Positions 1 to 6,608 of a stretch of DNA of 11,229 nucleotides are shown here, piece after piece (position 1 is the stretch's first letter; each line of letters begins with the position of its first letter). Location: assembly GCA_030640255.1 (NCBI GenBank), contig DAOWJS010000100.1:1-11229 (forward strand), given 5' to 3'. The notes under the pieces are model-generated. The model searched no databases, was not told the DNA's origin, and saw only the letters and a program-made list of their open reading frames with translations. A program made the position numbers and the translations under genes. The DNA comes from Dehalococcoidales bacterium (lineage in GTDB: Bacteria; Chloroflexota; Dehalococcoidia; Dehalococcoidales; GCA-2688105).

Positions 1-207
1 AAGTCTCTTACAGACCTCAAAACCGTCCATCTTGGGCATCATTATATCCAGAATTACGAGGTCGGGCAGCTCCTTTTCTGCAATATGGAGGGCTTCAGCG
101 CCATCCATATCGGCGAATATCTCATAATCCCTGGATTGCAGGTTGGCTCGAACGAATTTCAATACCAGAGGGTCATCGTCAACGATAAGAATACGTGGGC
201 GACGCAT
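1..207 (-). CDS. Response regulator receiver domain, partial (C-terminus beyond window)
   Basis: The first 69 residues of a CheY-like receiver are visible, beginning MRRPRILIVDDDPLVLKFV. The acidic pair and third Asp (D10-D12) and the phospho-acceptor Asp in VILDIMMPKMDG (about D54) are present; the switch Thr/Ser and conserved Lys lie beyond the edge, so the output domain is unknown. The ATG at 207 is well supported by an AGGAGGT Shine-Dalgarno at 213-219, five bases upstream. It is the fourth gene of the minus-strand signalling cluster, 75 bp after the OmpR-type regulator, and no terminator is seen between them, so co-transcription is likely. It could be a stand-alone receiver, another OmpR-type regulator or the start of a larger protein. 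Confidence 0.9.
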   Translation of the reverse strand, partial: MRRPRILIVDDDPLVLKFVRANLQSRDYEIFADMDGAEALHIAEKELPDLVILDIMMPKMDGFEVCKRL

Positions 208-238
208 TGTTTACCTCCTAACGACCTGGCTTTATGCA

Positions 239-268
239 CCTTGTGCCTCGCAATGACAAATGACAAGG
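239..268 (-). repeat. Short hairpin with GTCATTGCGAG repeat core
   Basis: The gap between two regulator genes carries the 11-mer GTCATTGCGAG on the minus strand (247-257), also found at 4838-4848 and 7171-7181 on the plus strand. It is flanked by CCTTGT (239-244) and ACAAGG (263-268), which can pair as a 6-bp stem. No matching GCAATCTC arm is present, so this looks like a decayed or half copy of the dispersed repeat. It is not followed by a T-tract and is unlikely to terminate transcription. Confidence 0.4.
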
Positions 269-282
269 CGCGGTATTCGGCA

Positions 283-984
283 TCAACCAGACTTCTGAAA
301 GTAATAGCCGACTCCGGGTTCAGTTATAATATATCTGGGTTGGGTTGGGTCTGGCTCTATCTTCCGGCGCAGGTGCCAGATATAGATGCGCACATGGTCT
401 ATATCGTCAATATACTCCCAGCCCCACACCTTTTCCAGTAATTGTTTGTGGGTAAGAATACGACCAGCATTCTCCAGCAGGAGCGCAAACAGCCGAAACT
501 CTGTTGGGGTCAGTTTCACCCGTTCTCCACCAACAATAACTTTCCGCTCAGCAATATCTACGGTGAGAAAAGCATCACTATAAGTAACCTTCTTTTCAAT
601 ATCTAGCGCAGAGGGTAACTCAGCGCGTCGCAGTATTGCCCGCACCCTTGCTACTAACTCTCTGCTCCCTACCGGTTTAATAAGGTAGTCATCGGCCCCG
701 TAGTCAAGCCCCTGTACTATGTCCTCCTCGGATTTTTGCTTACCAGTGAGAATGACGATAGGTATATCAGTAATCTCACGGATGCGGCTCCAGGTTTGCC
801 ATCCATCCATCTTGGGCATTATCACATCCAGAAGCACCAGGTCTGGCTTATGGGCAAACACGAGCCGCAAAGCCTCCTGTCCATCGCTTGCCGTGAGCAC
901 TTCATACCCTTTGTGGGTAAGGGTCTGGCTAACCAGTCTAACGAAGGTAGGCTCATCATCAACTACAAGGATTTTCTTTCCCAT
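283..984 (-). CDS. OmpR/PhoB-family two-component response regulator
   Basis: A 233-residue regulator of usual family length. Residues 3-119 form a receiver: acidic pair D9-D10, phospho-acceptor D53 in LLDVIMPKMDG, switch T80 and conserved K103 in IKP, so it should be phosphorylatable. Residues about 135-231 form an OmpR-type winged helix, with KLTPTEFRLFALLLENAG at its start and the wing signature RYIITEPGVGYYF at its end. The ATG at 984 has AGGAGGG immediately upstream, inside the end of the preceding gene, and the two genes overlap by 22 bp, implying translational coupling. It is probably phosphorylated by the hybrid kinase of the same operon, directly or through its receivers. It is one of two candidates in the window for the protein that binds the 11-bp TTTAG repeats. 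The regulon is unknown. Confidence 0.95.
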   Translation of the reverse strand: MGKKILVVDDEPTFVRLVSQTLTHKGYEVLTASDGQEALRLVFAHKPDLVLLDVIMPKMDGWQTWSRIREITDIPIVILTGKQKSEEDIVQGLDYGADDYLIKPVGSRELVARVRAILRRAELPSALDIEKKVTYSDAFLTVDIAERKVIVGGERVKLTPTEFRLFALLLENAGRILTHKQLLEKVWGWEYIDDIDHVRIYIWHLRRKIEPDPTQPRYIITEPGVGYYFQKSG

Positions 985-1355
985 TGCCCTCCTGAGAGCA
1001 TTTCCGCAACCAGCCCAGGTAACTCACGAGTATTGACCGGCTTTGATAAATAGGCATCGCACCCGGCTTCAATAACCTTCTCCTTGTCTCCCTTCATAGC
1101 ATACGCAGTAACCGCAATAATGGGAATGTGTTTGAAGGCTGGCATCTGCCTCAGTCTTCTGGTTACCTCAACCCCGTCTATCTTGGGCAATCGTACGTCC
1201 ATCAAGATGAGGTCTGGTTTGTCCCTGACAGCTATTTCTAGAGCCTCTTCCCCATCGGTGGCTTCAACTAGGGTATAACCGTGTGGTCTAAGTGCCATCG
1301 CCAGCACCTTCATGTTTTTCGGGTCGTCCTCTACAATCAGTATCTTCCTGGGCAT
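963..1355 (-). CDS. Single-domain response regulator, DivK-like
   Basis: A 130-residue stand-alone CheY-fold receiver with no output domain. All key residues are present: E9, D10 and D11, phospho-acceptor D53 in LMDVRLPKIDG, switch T83 in AVTAYAMKGD, and K105 in LSKPVN. The AYAMKGDKEKVIEAGCDAYLSKPV stretch resembles receivers that act as phosphate shuttles beside hybrid kinases. The ATG at 1355 has GGGAG seven bases upstream (1363-1367) and follows the kinase gene after 30 bp; its 3' end overlaps the next regulator by 22 bp. The likely role is phosphoryl relay or a phosphate sink between the kinase and the OmpR-type regulator. That role is inferred from its position; the receiver identity is read directly. 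Confidence 0.94.
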   Translation of the reverse strand: MPRKILIVEDDPKNMKVLAMALRPHGYTLVEATDGEEALEIAVRDKPDLILMDVRLPKIDGVEVTRRLRQMPAFKHIPIIAVTAYAMKGDKEKVIEAGCDAYLSKPVNTRELPGLVAEMLSGGQWERKSL

Positions 1356-1385
1356 TACCTGTCTCCCGTCTCGGAAATAGTCACC

Positions 1386-4300
1386 CTACTCATTGCCCAG
1401 ATTTGCCGCCCTCTTTACTTCCGATAAGAAGTCTTCCCGCCTGAAGGTTGTCTTCATCATAATCGCTTTGGTCTGCCTGCTCAACATTTTAAATTCCTCT
1501 TCAGTCAGCTCCTTGATAGTTAATATGATTATCGGGATATTTCTGGTTTTCACATCGCCACGTAACCTCTTTATTACCTCAAAGCCGCTTAAATCGGGCA
1601 TTAAGATGTCTAGCACTATTAGAGCCGGCTTATTCTCTTTTGCTATCCTCACTCCCTCCTTACCCCCATAAGCACGGAGCACCCCAATGCCCTCCGCCTC
1701 CAGGATAGAAGCCACCAGCCGAACATCCTCAGGGTTATCATCCACTACCAGCACTTTCTCTCCCCGAGCAAGACTAAGCTCAGCTATCCTTTTCATGAAC
1801 CCTTTCTTGTCAACAGGCTTGACAAAGTAATCCACAGCTCCTAGACTGAAGCCCAGCTCCTTTTCCCCAACTACGGAAGCAATCACCACCGGGATATCCC
1901 TTGTCTCTGGCATTGACTTAAGCTCCTGCAGTACCTGCCAGCCATCTTTGCCGGGCATCAATATATCCAGGATAATCACTGCTGGCAATAACTCCTTGGC
2001 CTGCTTAATTCCCTCGTCACCGGTTGATGCTTCAGCGACGGCATAGCCTTCCGCTTTTAGCCAGGCCCTTAACAAACTTCTTGCCTTGCGGTCATCATCC
2101 ACAACCAGGATTTGTTTCTGTCCTGGTATAAGGAGTGGCTCCTGTGCCTCAAGCAACCCTTCCTCTAGTTCCTCCACATGCGGCTTGCCCTCTCTGGCTA
2201 GGGGAAGGGCAAAGGTGAATTTGCTTCCCTTTCCATATTCACTCCCTACCCATATCCTGCCGCCCATTATCTCAACGAACTGCTTGGTAAGTGCCAGCCC
2301 CAGCCCGGTGCCCTCCTTTTTTCTATCGGGTAAGGTATCCGCTTGGATAAAGGCTTCGAATATCCGCTCCCGGTCTTCTTTTTTTATACCGATGCCATTA
2401 TCAACCACGTTGACCTGGCACCAATCGCCCTCTCTACTGACTTCAATAGCCAGCTTACCACCAGGCGGGGTAAATTTGATAGCGTTACTCAGCAGATTGA
2501 GAAGTATCTGCCTTAGCTTGCTTCTATCAGCACGAACTTGCGGTAGCTCCTCCACTATGCTCATCCTCATCTTGTGCCTGTTCTCATCCAGCATGGGTTT
2601 CACAGTTTGTACCACATCGTCTATAACATCAGCCAGATTCAGATTTTCCAGCCTGAGTTCCATCCTCCTCGCCTCCACCTTAGACAGGTCAAGGACATCA
2701 TTAATAAGATTTAGCAGGTGTTGTCCGCTGCTCAAGATATCGCTGAGACACTGCCTCTGCTCATCATTGATTTTGCCGGGAACGCCATCTAGCATCAACT
2801 CCGAAAAGCCAATAACAACATTCAGTGGAGTGCGTAGCTCGTGAGACATACTGGCTAGAAACTCAGACTTAGCCTGGCTAGCCGCTTCCAGCTCCCTGTT
2901 TTTTTCCTGAAGGTCCTGCTCCGCCTGCTTGCGCTCGGTGGTATCGCGGGCTATCGCCAAAATCGCAATGGGCCGTCCATCAGGCTCACGCATGAAACTA
3001 AATTTGATCTCGACCGGGATTATCGAGCCATCCTTACGATTCAACTCAAGCTCCAGCGTCCGTGACCTGGACAGGTCCTTCTGTTCCATGTTTTCTATGG
3101 CTAATTCTTCTGAAAGAGTCTTCATGGCAGTCTCAAACGAGGCAGGGGTATAGACTGCTTCCATAGGCAAAGCCATAGCTTCCTCAACGCTGTAGCCTAA
3201 CAGGTGGGTAATGGAGGGACTCATGTAGGTGGGCCGCATGTTCATATCCACGGTCCAAATGACGTCTTTCGCATTCTCGGCAAGCAGACGGTATCGCCTC
3301 TCGCCCTCCCTCAGTTCTTCCTGCGCCTGCTTGCGCTCGGTGATGTCCCTGCAAAACCATATTCTACCCAAATATTCGCCAGTTGAGGTTTCTAAAGGGG
3401 CTGAGTACCTGTCAAAGACTCTTCCATCCTTTAATTCTATTTCATCACTGCTTACCTCTTTTTCATGAGCATATAGATATTTCACTTTGTTAATAAATTC
3501 ATCAGGTTCTTTTAATTGGCTACTTGCATTTACCAGTAATTCCGCATCATCTTTTGTAGCTAATACCTCTTTGGGAACATTCCACATTTCAACAAATCGT
3601 TTATTATATGAGATGACTTGACTTTTGGAATCTATAACTAATATGCCATCAATTGATACTTCTTTTTGTGTTTCTAAAAGCGTAGTCTTAAATAAGAGTT
3701 CCTCCTCCACCCGCTTGCGCTCGGTGATGTCCCTGTGACTCGCCATGATTGCAATAACATTCCCTCTATCATCAACTACTTTCGATGATGACACTGCTAT
3801 CGTAAAGAGTTCGCCATCCTTTCTCTTGCCAATCAACTCTCCTGCCCAACTGCTCTCCATCGTTGTCTTAATTGCCTCTTTCAACTTTGGTATCTGCTCC
3901 TCGGAGTAGATGAAGGCGATATCCTTCCCTATTAACTCTTCTTTTGAATAGCCAAACATTCTAGTAAACGCTTTGTTCACGTAGGTAATCTTGTTATTGA
4001 GGTCACCCATAGCTATGCCGTCAACCGAACTCTCAGTAGCATGCTCAAATAATTTTAGCGCCTCCTCCGTCCGCTTGCGCTCGGTGATGTTATCTAGTAA
4101 GCCAGCTAGTAAAATACCCATGATACCCATACTAATAAAGAAGACCATAGGTCTGAATAATGCATCAAAGTAAGTGGATATGAACATAGCACGAGGAAGA
4201 AAGATTAGCATTGAAATCGAAGCAGTTACTATTACACCCCTTACCCTGAATATATAAGCCGCATATAACACCGGGATTAAGAACAAAAGCCTCTGCAAAT

Positions 4301-4505
4301 CGTGAGGTCCATAGAAAATGCCCCACCGCGGGTTCGGCCATCCCATAAACTCTATGATGGTATTCAAATAGTAGAATATTGAGCAGGCCATAATAATGGC
4401 GGTGATATACCATAGATGGTGATTTCTCCATACAGCTATACGCCTGTGATTGTGGATATTATCCATTTGTATCCCGCCGTTACTTATTAGTCTCTTTTCT
4501 CTCAT
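1386..4505 (-). CDS. Membrane hybrid histidine kinase (4 TM, 3 PAS, HisKA, HATPase, 2 REC)
   Basis: A 1039-residue sensor kinase, first gene of the signalling operon. Four hydrophobic helices lie at about 31-53, 71-88, 90-106 and 115-137. Three PAS modules follow at about 150-262, 270-390 and 403-525, each closing with a D(I/T)TERK motif. HisKA carries phospho-acceptor H555 in SMSHELRTP. The HATPase has an N box (N670-F678), DNGIGI (D702-I707), an F box (IFEAF, 715-719) and GTGLGL (732-737). REC1 (797-910) has acceptor D847, S877 and K896. REC2 (916-1033) has D966, T996 and K1018, but MPDLSG replaces MPxxDG and no Pro follows the Lys. No HPt domain is visible. An in-frame TAA directly precedes the ATG at 4505, so the start cannot be further upstream; M14 (4466), preceded by GGCGGG, is a plausible alternative. 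The ligand is unknown. Confidence 0.95.
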   Translation of the reverse strand: MREKRLISNGGIQMDNIHNHRRIAVWRNHHLWYITAIIMACSIFYYLNTIIEFMGWPNPRWGIFYGPHDLQRLLFLIPVLYAAYIFRVRGVIVTASISMLIFLPRAMFISTYFDALFRPMVFFISMGIMGILLAGLLDNITERKRTEEALKLFEHATESSVDGIAMGDLNNKITYVNKAFTRMFGYSKEELIGKDIAFIYSEEQIPKLKEAIKTTMESSWAGELIGKRKDGELFTIAVSSSKVVDDRGNVIAIMASHRDITERKRVEEELLFKTTLLETQKEVSIDGILVIDSKSQVISYNKRFVEMWNVPKEVLATKDDAELLVNASSQLKEPDEFINKVKYLYAHEKEVSSDEIELKDGRVFDRYSAPLETSTGEYLGRIWFCRDITERKQAQEELREGERRYRLLAENAKDVIWTVDMNMRPTYMSPSITHLLGYSVEEAMALPMEAVYTPASFETAMKTLSEELAIENMEQKDLSRSRTLELELNRKDGSIIPVEIKFSFMREPDGRPIAILAIARDTTERKQAEQDLQEKNRELEAASQAKSEFLASMSHELRTPLNVVIGFSELMLDGVPGKINDEQRQCLSDILSSGQHLLNLINDVLDLSKVEARRMELRLENLNLADVIDDVVQTVKPMLDENRHKMRMSIVEELPQVRADRSKLRQILLNLLSNAIKFTPPGGKLAIEVSREGDWCQVNVVDNGIGIKKEDRERIFEAFIQADTLPDRKKEGTGLGLALTKQFVEIMGGRIWVGSEYGKGSKFTFALPLAREGKPHVEELEEGLLEAQEPLLIPGQKQILVVDDDRKARSLLRAWLKAEGYAVAEASTGDEGIKQAKELLPAVIILDILMPGKDGWQVLQELKSMPETRDIPVVIASVVGEKELGFSLGAVDYFVKPVDKKGFMKRIAELSLARGEKVLVVDDNPEDVRLVASILEAEGIGVLRAYGGKEGVRIAKENKPALIVLDILMPDLSGFEVIKRLRGDVKTRNIPIIILTIKELTEEEFKMLSRQTKAIMMKTTFRREDFLSEVKRAANLGNE
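2928..4086 (-). repeat. Four 13-bp repeats at PAS module boundaries in the kinase gene
   Basis: CTTGCGCTCGGTG (plus-strand reading) occurs at 2928-2940, 3330-3342, 3714-3726 and 4074-4086; two copies (3330-3351 and 3714-3735) are identical over 22 bp. Each encodes the TERK(R/Q) end of a PAS module, and the copies are 360-402 bp apart, one module each. The fourth sits directly after the last membrane helix, with no PAS before it. The pattern suggests modules gained or shuffled by recombination at this shared seam. Confidence 0.7.
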
Positions 4506-4634
4506 TTATGTCAGATGCCCCGTCTGATTCAATAGACAGCATTCTTCTTATATATCTTTACCTTTGCCCTGGTATCAAGACACTCTAACTTTTCACACAG
4601 ATTGCCTATCAGCGTCTCTTATCGTCCACTTTCA

Positions 4635-4699
4635 AGTATACGAGCGGAATGCTAAATAACATCTAAAGAATACACCTGGATTTCTAAATATTTTCTAAA
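4635..4699 (-). promoter_or_regulatory. Kinase-operon promoter with four TTTAG operator half-sites
   Basis: Read on the minus strand, TTTAG begins at 4699, 4688, 4667 and 4656, giving two pairs at exactly 11-bp spacing separated by a 21-bp step. The distal pair is the extended form TTTAGAAA-N3-TTTAGAAA. Eleven bases after the last TTTAG is TATACT (4640-4635), a good -10 box; no convincing -35 exists because the proximal pair covers that region. This geometry fits activation by an OmpR/PhoB-family dimer pair. The inferred start near 4628 gives a leader of about 120 nt before the kinase ATG. The same arrangement recurs at 6609-6672, which is the main support for it being functional. Confidence 0.7.
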
Positions 4700-4740
4700 C
4701 AAGCTTCATAAATAAAAAGGGAATCCCTCCCGTGGTTCCA

Positions 4741-4768
4741 TTGGCAATTCCCACCAGGCATCTATAGC
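4741..4768 (+). promoter_or_regulatory. Candidate plus-strand promoter for leader or small RNA
   Basis: TTGGCA (4741-4746) and TATAGC (4763-4768) are separated by 16 bp and match the sigma-70 consensus at five and four of six positions. They would start transcription near 4775, in the direction of the terminator at 4932-4956 and the genes from 5021. The match is modest and could be chance; it is reported because the downstream terminator needs a promoter. Confidence 0.3.
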
Positions 4769-4835
4769 ACATAGCTCGATAAAACACAAGACTAATCCCA
4801 GAGCGCCCATTCACCCCCACGCAATGGCAAGAGGG

Positions 4836-4906
4836 GAGTCATTGCGAGCCCCGTTAGATGTTTACTATCTAACGGGTCGAGCGACCGTAGGGAGCGTGGC
4901 AATCTC
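4836..4906 (+). repeat. REP-like palindromic repeat with internal perfect inverted repeat
   Basis: The element opens with GAGTCATTGCGAG (4836-4848) and closes with GCAATCTC (4899-4906); ATTGC pairs with GCAAT, and GAG pairs with CTC across a two-base bulge. Inside is a perfect 10-bp inverted repeat, CCCGTTAGAT (4850-4859) and ATCTAACGGG (4867-4876), with a 7-base loop. The same ATTGCGAG...GCAATCTC frame recurs at 7171-7207. I recall elements of this form as dispersed intergenic repeats in several bacterial groups, including Dehalococcoidia. Confidence 0.65.
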
Positions 4907-4931
4907 GGTGGTGGGTGTTTCTAAGGTGTTT

Positions 4932-4956
4932 AAGAGGGGCTTTGCCCCTCTTTTTT
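4932..4956 (+). terminator. Strong rho-independent terminator (plus strand)
   Basis: AAGAGGGGC (4932-4940), loop TTT, GCCCCTCTT (4944-4952) form a perfect 9-bp stem whose 3' arm runs into six Ts in total (4951-4956). On the minus strand the stem is followed only by TT, so it acts on plus-strand transcription. No plus-strand gene precedes it. Confidence 0.85.
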
Positions 4957-5020
4957 AATGAAATCTTAACAACCATTTTATGAGCAATAAATGTCAGCCT
5001 CTTAATATGGAAGTGTGAAG

Positions 5021-5206
5021 ATGAAGAACTCGAGTAAAGAGCATAGGAGGCTGGAAATAAAGATTGTATGTGCCTGGTGTGGCAGGGATATGGGAGAGAA
5101 GGATGGTGCCGGTGTAGGGGGAGTTTCTCACAGTATATGTGAGGAGTGCTTACAAAGGGAGGAGGCGGCGGTGAACAGAATTAGCGCCGAGGCCGAAGCA
5201 GGATGA
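5021..5206 (+). CDS. Small zinc-ribbon-like protein (two CxxC knuckles)
   Basis: A 61-residue protein from the ATG at 5021, chosen because GGAAG (5009-5013) lies seven bases upstream; a GTG at 5015 would add two residues but sits too close to that site. Two cysteine pairs, CAWC (C17, C20) and CEEC (C40, C43), with H37 just before the second, fit one structural zinc site; a Gly-rich turn joins them. The CAWCG...SHSICEEC layout is one I have seen in small bacterial proteins and at the ends of some signalling proteins, but I know no assigned function. Its TGA overlaps the ATG of the next gene (ATGA), so the two are translationally coupled and probably act together. Confidence 0.75.
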   Translation: MKNSSKEHRRLEIKIVCAWCGRDMGEKDGAGVGGVSHSICEECLQREEAAVNRISAEAEAG

Positions 5207-5754
5207 ATATTAGGTCAAGCTGGCTTTATGTATGTATATCAATAATTTTAGCCCTGGCTGTTTTTGGACTGGTCATCTATAACCATTCATTTGTGCAGGC
5301 TGAGTTACCTGTAAACAACTTCGACCTCGGTTACGAGCAGGGTTTCAAAGATGGCTGCCACCAGGAACAGATTAGCCGCATAGAGTCCCCGGGTACCATC
5401 CATTATGTTGACCGAGAAGTCATTAAGGAAGTTATAGTTGAGAAACACATTGAGTTTGGCGAATTTACCTCGCTTGAGCAACTTAGGGCTTGGCTAGCTG
5501 AGGATGATACTGACGAATACATTCACTTAGTGGCTGGAAATGATGGCGTTTGTCGCCAGAGCGATAACTATGATTGTGATGATTATGCTGCTCAATTGCA
5601 GCTCAGAGCAGCTAAAAGTGGCTTTCTAATGTCAGTTACCATAATTGAGGAGCAAGGCAAGCCACACATGATAAACCTGGCTTGTATCGGCAATAATATT
5701 TGCTATATCGAGCCCCAAACAGATGAAGTCTGGTTTTACTGCCATAGGGATTGA
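5203..5754 (+). CDS. Membrane-anchored or exported transglutaminase-like protein
   Basis: A 183-residue protein with one N-terminal hydrophobic segment (about 7-27) after a short basic start. VQA (31-33) could be a signal peptidase site, so it is either anchored or secreted, with the rest outside the membrane. The C-terminal half has the order expected of a transglutaminase/papain-like fold: C125 in YDCDDYA, H155 in HMIN, and an acidic residue in IEPQTDE (E170 or D174). Family members are cysteine peptidases or amide-modifying enzymes; the substrate is unknown. A charged segment, about 67-82, containing VDREVIKEVIVEK separates membrane and catalytic parts and may be extended or coiled. Its start overlaps the zinc-ribbon-like gene by 4 bp. 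The call rests on motif order alone; it is shorter than most catalytic members and could be inactive or a binding protein. Confidence 0.65.
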   Translation: MNIRSSWLYVCISIILALAVFGLVIYNHSFVQAELPVNNFDLGYEQGFKDGCHQEQISRIESPGTIHYVDREVIKEVIVEKHIEFGEFTSLEQLRAWLAEDDTDEYIHLVAGNDGVCRQSDNYDCDDYAAQLQLRAAKSGFLMSVTIIEEQGKPHMINLACIGNNICYIEPQTDEVWFYCHRD

Positions 5755-5775
5755 GACTGGCTGGTCATAAATATG

Positions 5776-5804
5776 TTGAAAACTGGACAAAGATGGTATA
5801 TGCT
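5776..5804 (+). promoter_or_regulatory. Candidate sigma-70 promoter of the second OmpR-type regulator
   Basis: TTGAAA (5776-5781) and TATGCT (5799-5804) are 17 bp apart, giving an inferred start near 5811 and a leader of about 27 nt. The -10 hexamer is one arm of an inverted repeat, TATGCT (5799-5804) and AGCATA (5812-5817), with a 7-base spacer, placing a possible operator on the polymerase site. The minus strand here also contains TTATTTAGCAT, identical to 11 bp of the kinase operator (4649-4659). Confidence 0.5.
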
Positions 5805-5837
5805 AAATAAAAGCATACATAATGAGATAATGGTAAA

Positions 5838-6533
5838 ATGTATCATCCTTGTATCCTTGTTGTCGATGATGAACCACCGGTAGTGAAATACCTCAGCACC
5901 ATTCTAAAAACCGAAGATTGGGATGTTCTTACAGCAGTGGACGGCGCTGAAGCCCTCCAGACTATTGAAGAAAAAGCCCCCGACTTGGTGATTTTGGATA
6001 TAATAATGCCCAAGTTGGACGGTTTTGAGGTCTGCCGCCGACTTCGTGAGTGGTCACAAATCCCGATTATCATGCTCAGTGTCCTGCACGAGACTTCAGA
6101 CAAGGTAAAGTGCCTGAATCTTGGTGCCGATGACTTTATCTCCAAGCCATTTGCGCCAGATGAACTAGTAGCTCGGGTCAAGTCAGTACTTCGACGCACC
6201 GAAATGTCCCGTGGCATATCTGCCCAGTCTCCCCTTACCATAGGTGATATCAACATTGACTTCGAGCAAAGAAAAGTAACCGTGGCTGGCAATGAACTCA
6301 AATTGACGCCAACAGAATATGTCCTTTTGCATGAATTAATGTCTAATGCCGGCAAAGTCCTTATTCATACCCATCTTTTGAGCCGGGTCTGGGGACCCGA
6401 GTACGCACAGGATAGAGAGTACCTGCATGTCTTTATAAATCGCCTGCGGGCTAAGCTTGAACCTGACCCGACGAACCCCAAATACATTATCACTGTGCCC
6501 GGCGTAGGCTATATGTTTAAAGATACGCCGTAG
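5838..6533 (+). CDS. OmpR/PhoB-family two-component response regulator
   Basis: A 231-residue transcription regulator. The receiver (about 4-118) has the D10-D11 acidic pair, phospho-acceptor D54 in VILDIIMPKLDG, S81 as the switch residue and K103 in SKPF, so it should accept phosphate. The winged-helix domain (about 132-228) shows KLTPTEYVLLHELMSNAGK and the wing sequence YIITVPGVGYMF. The ATG at 5838 has only a weak ribosome site (GG at 5832-5833). The gene has its own candidate promoter 34 bp upstream and a strong terminator 33 bp downstream, so it looks monocistronic. No kinase is adjacent on this strand; the divergent hybrid kinase is the nearest partner. It is the second candidate for binding the 11-bp TTTAG repeats. 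Confidence 0.95.
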   Translation: MYHPCILVVDDEPPVVKYLSTILKTEDWDVLTAVDGAEALQTIEEKAPDLVILDIIMPKLDGFEVCRRLREWSQIPIIMLSVLHETSDKVKCLNLGADDFISKPFAPDELVARVKSVLRRTEMSRGISAQSPLTIGDINIDFEQRKVTVAGNELKLTPTEYVLLHELMSNAGKVLIHTHLLSRVWGPEYAQDREYLHVFINRLRAKLEPDPTNPKYIITVPGVGYMFKDTP

Positions 6534-6565
6534 CGCAAAACCCGGCAGCCAATAAAGATAAGCCG

Positions 6566-6593
6566 AAGGAACCCCTCCAGGGGTTCCTTTTTT
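6566..6593 (+). terminator. Rho-independent terminator after the OmpR-type regulator
   Basis: AAGGAACCCC (6566-6575) pairs perfectly with GGGGTTCCTT (6580-6589) around a 4-base loop, and the stem runs into six Ts (6588-6593). It closes the 5838-6533 transcript and insulates the following promoter, whose operator starts 16 bp downstream. Confidence 0.92.
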
Positions 6594-6608
6594 ATTTAAT
6601 AGAAATCA

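Larger units (their letters stand above)
4775..4956 (+). ncRNA. Possible small RNA or attenuated leader ending at an intrinsic terminator
   Basis: An intrinsic terminator on the plus strand has no plus-strand gene upstream of it, because the neighbour to the left is the kinase on the minus strand. A transcript from the candidate promoter at 4741-4768 would be about 180 nt. It would contain the REP-like hairpins at 4836-4906 and end in the terminator. It could be an independent small RNA, or a leader that attenuates the zinc-ribbon/transglutaminase-like pair, whose first start codon lies 64 bp past the terminator. I recognise no known riboswitch or RNA family in it. Confidence 0.25.

Noticed and set aside
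2086..2844. 252-codon Ser/Leu-rich open frame on the plus strand
   Set aside because: It is antisense to the HisKA, HATPase and REC1 region of the kinase, whose catalytic motifs are intact; the Ser-rich translation is a typical antisense shadow.
4549..4578. Alternative minus-strand promoter TTGATA-N18-TATATA for the kinase operon
   Set aside because: It is a fair hexamer match, but the TATACT promoter at 4635-4640 has the TTTAG repeats and an exact counterpart at 6609-6672, which makes it much better supported. A second start here cannot be excluded.
4824..4958. 44-codon plus-strand frame across the REP-like element and terminator
   Set aside because: Its coding content is made wholly of the repeat and the terminator stem, its stop lies in the T-tract, and there is no ribosome-binding site.
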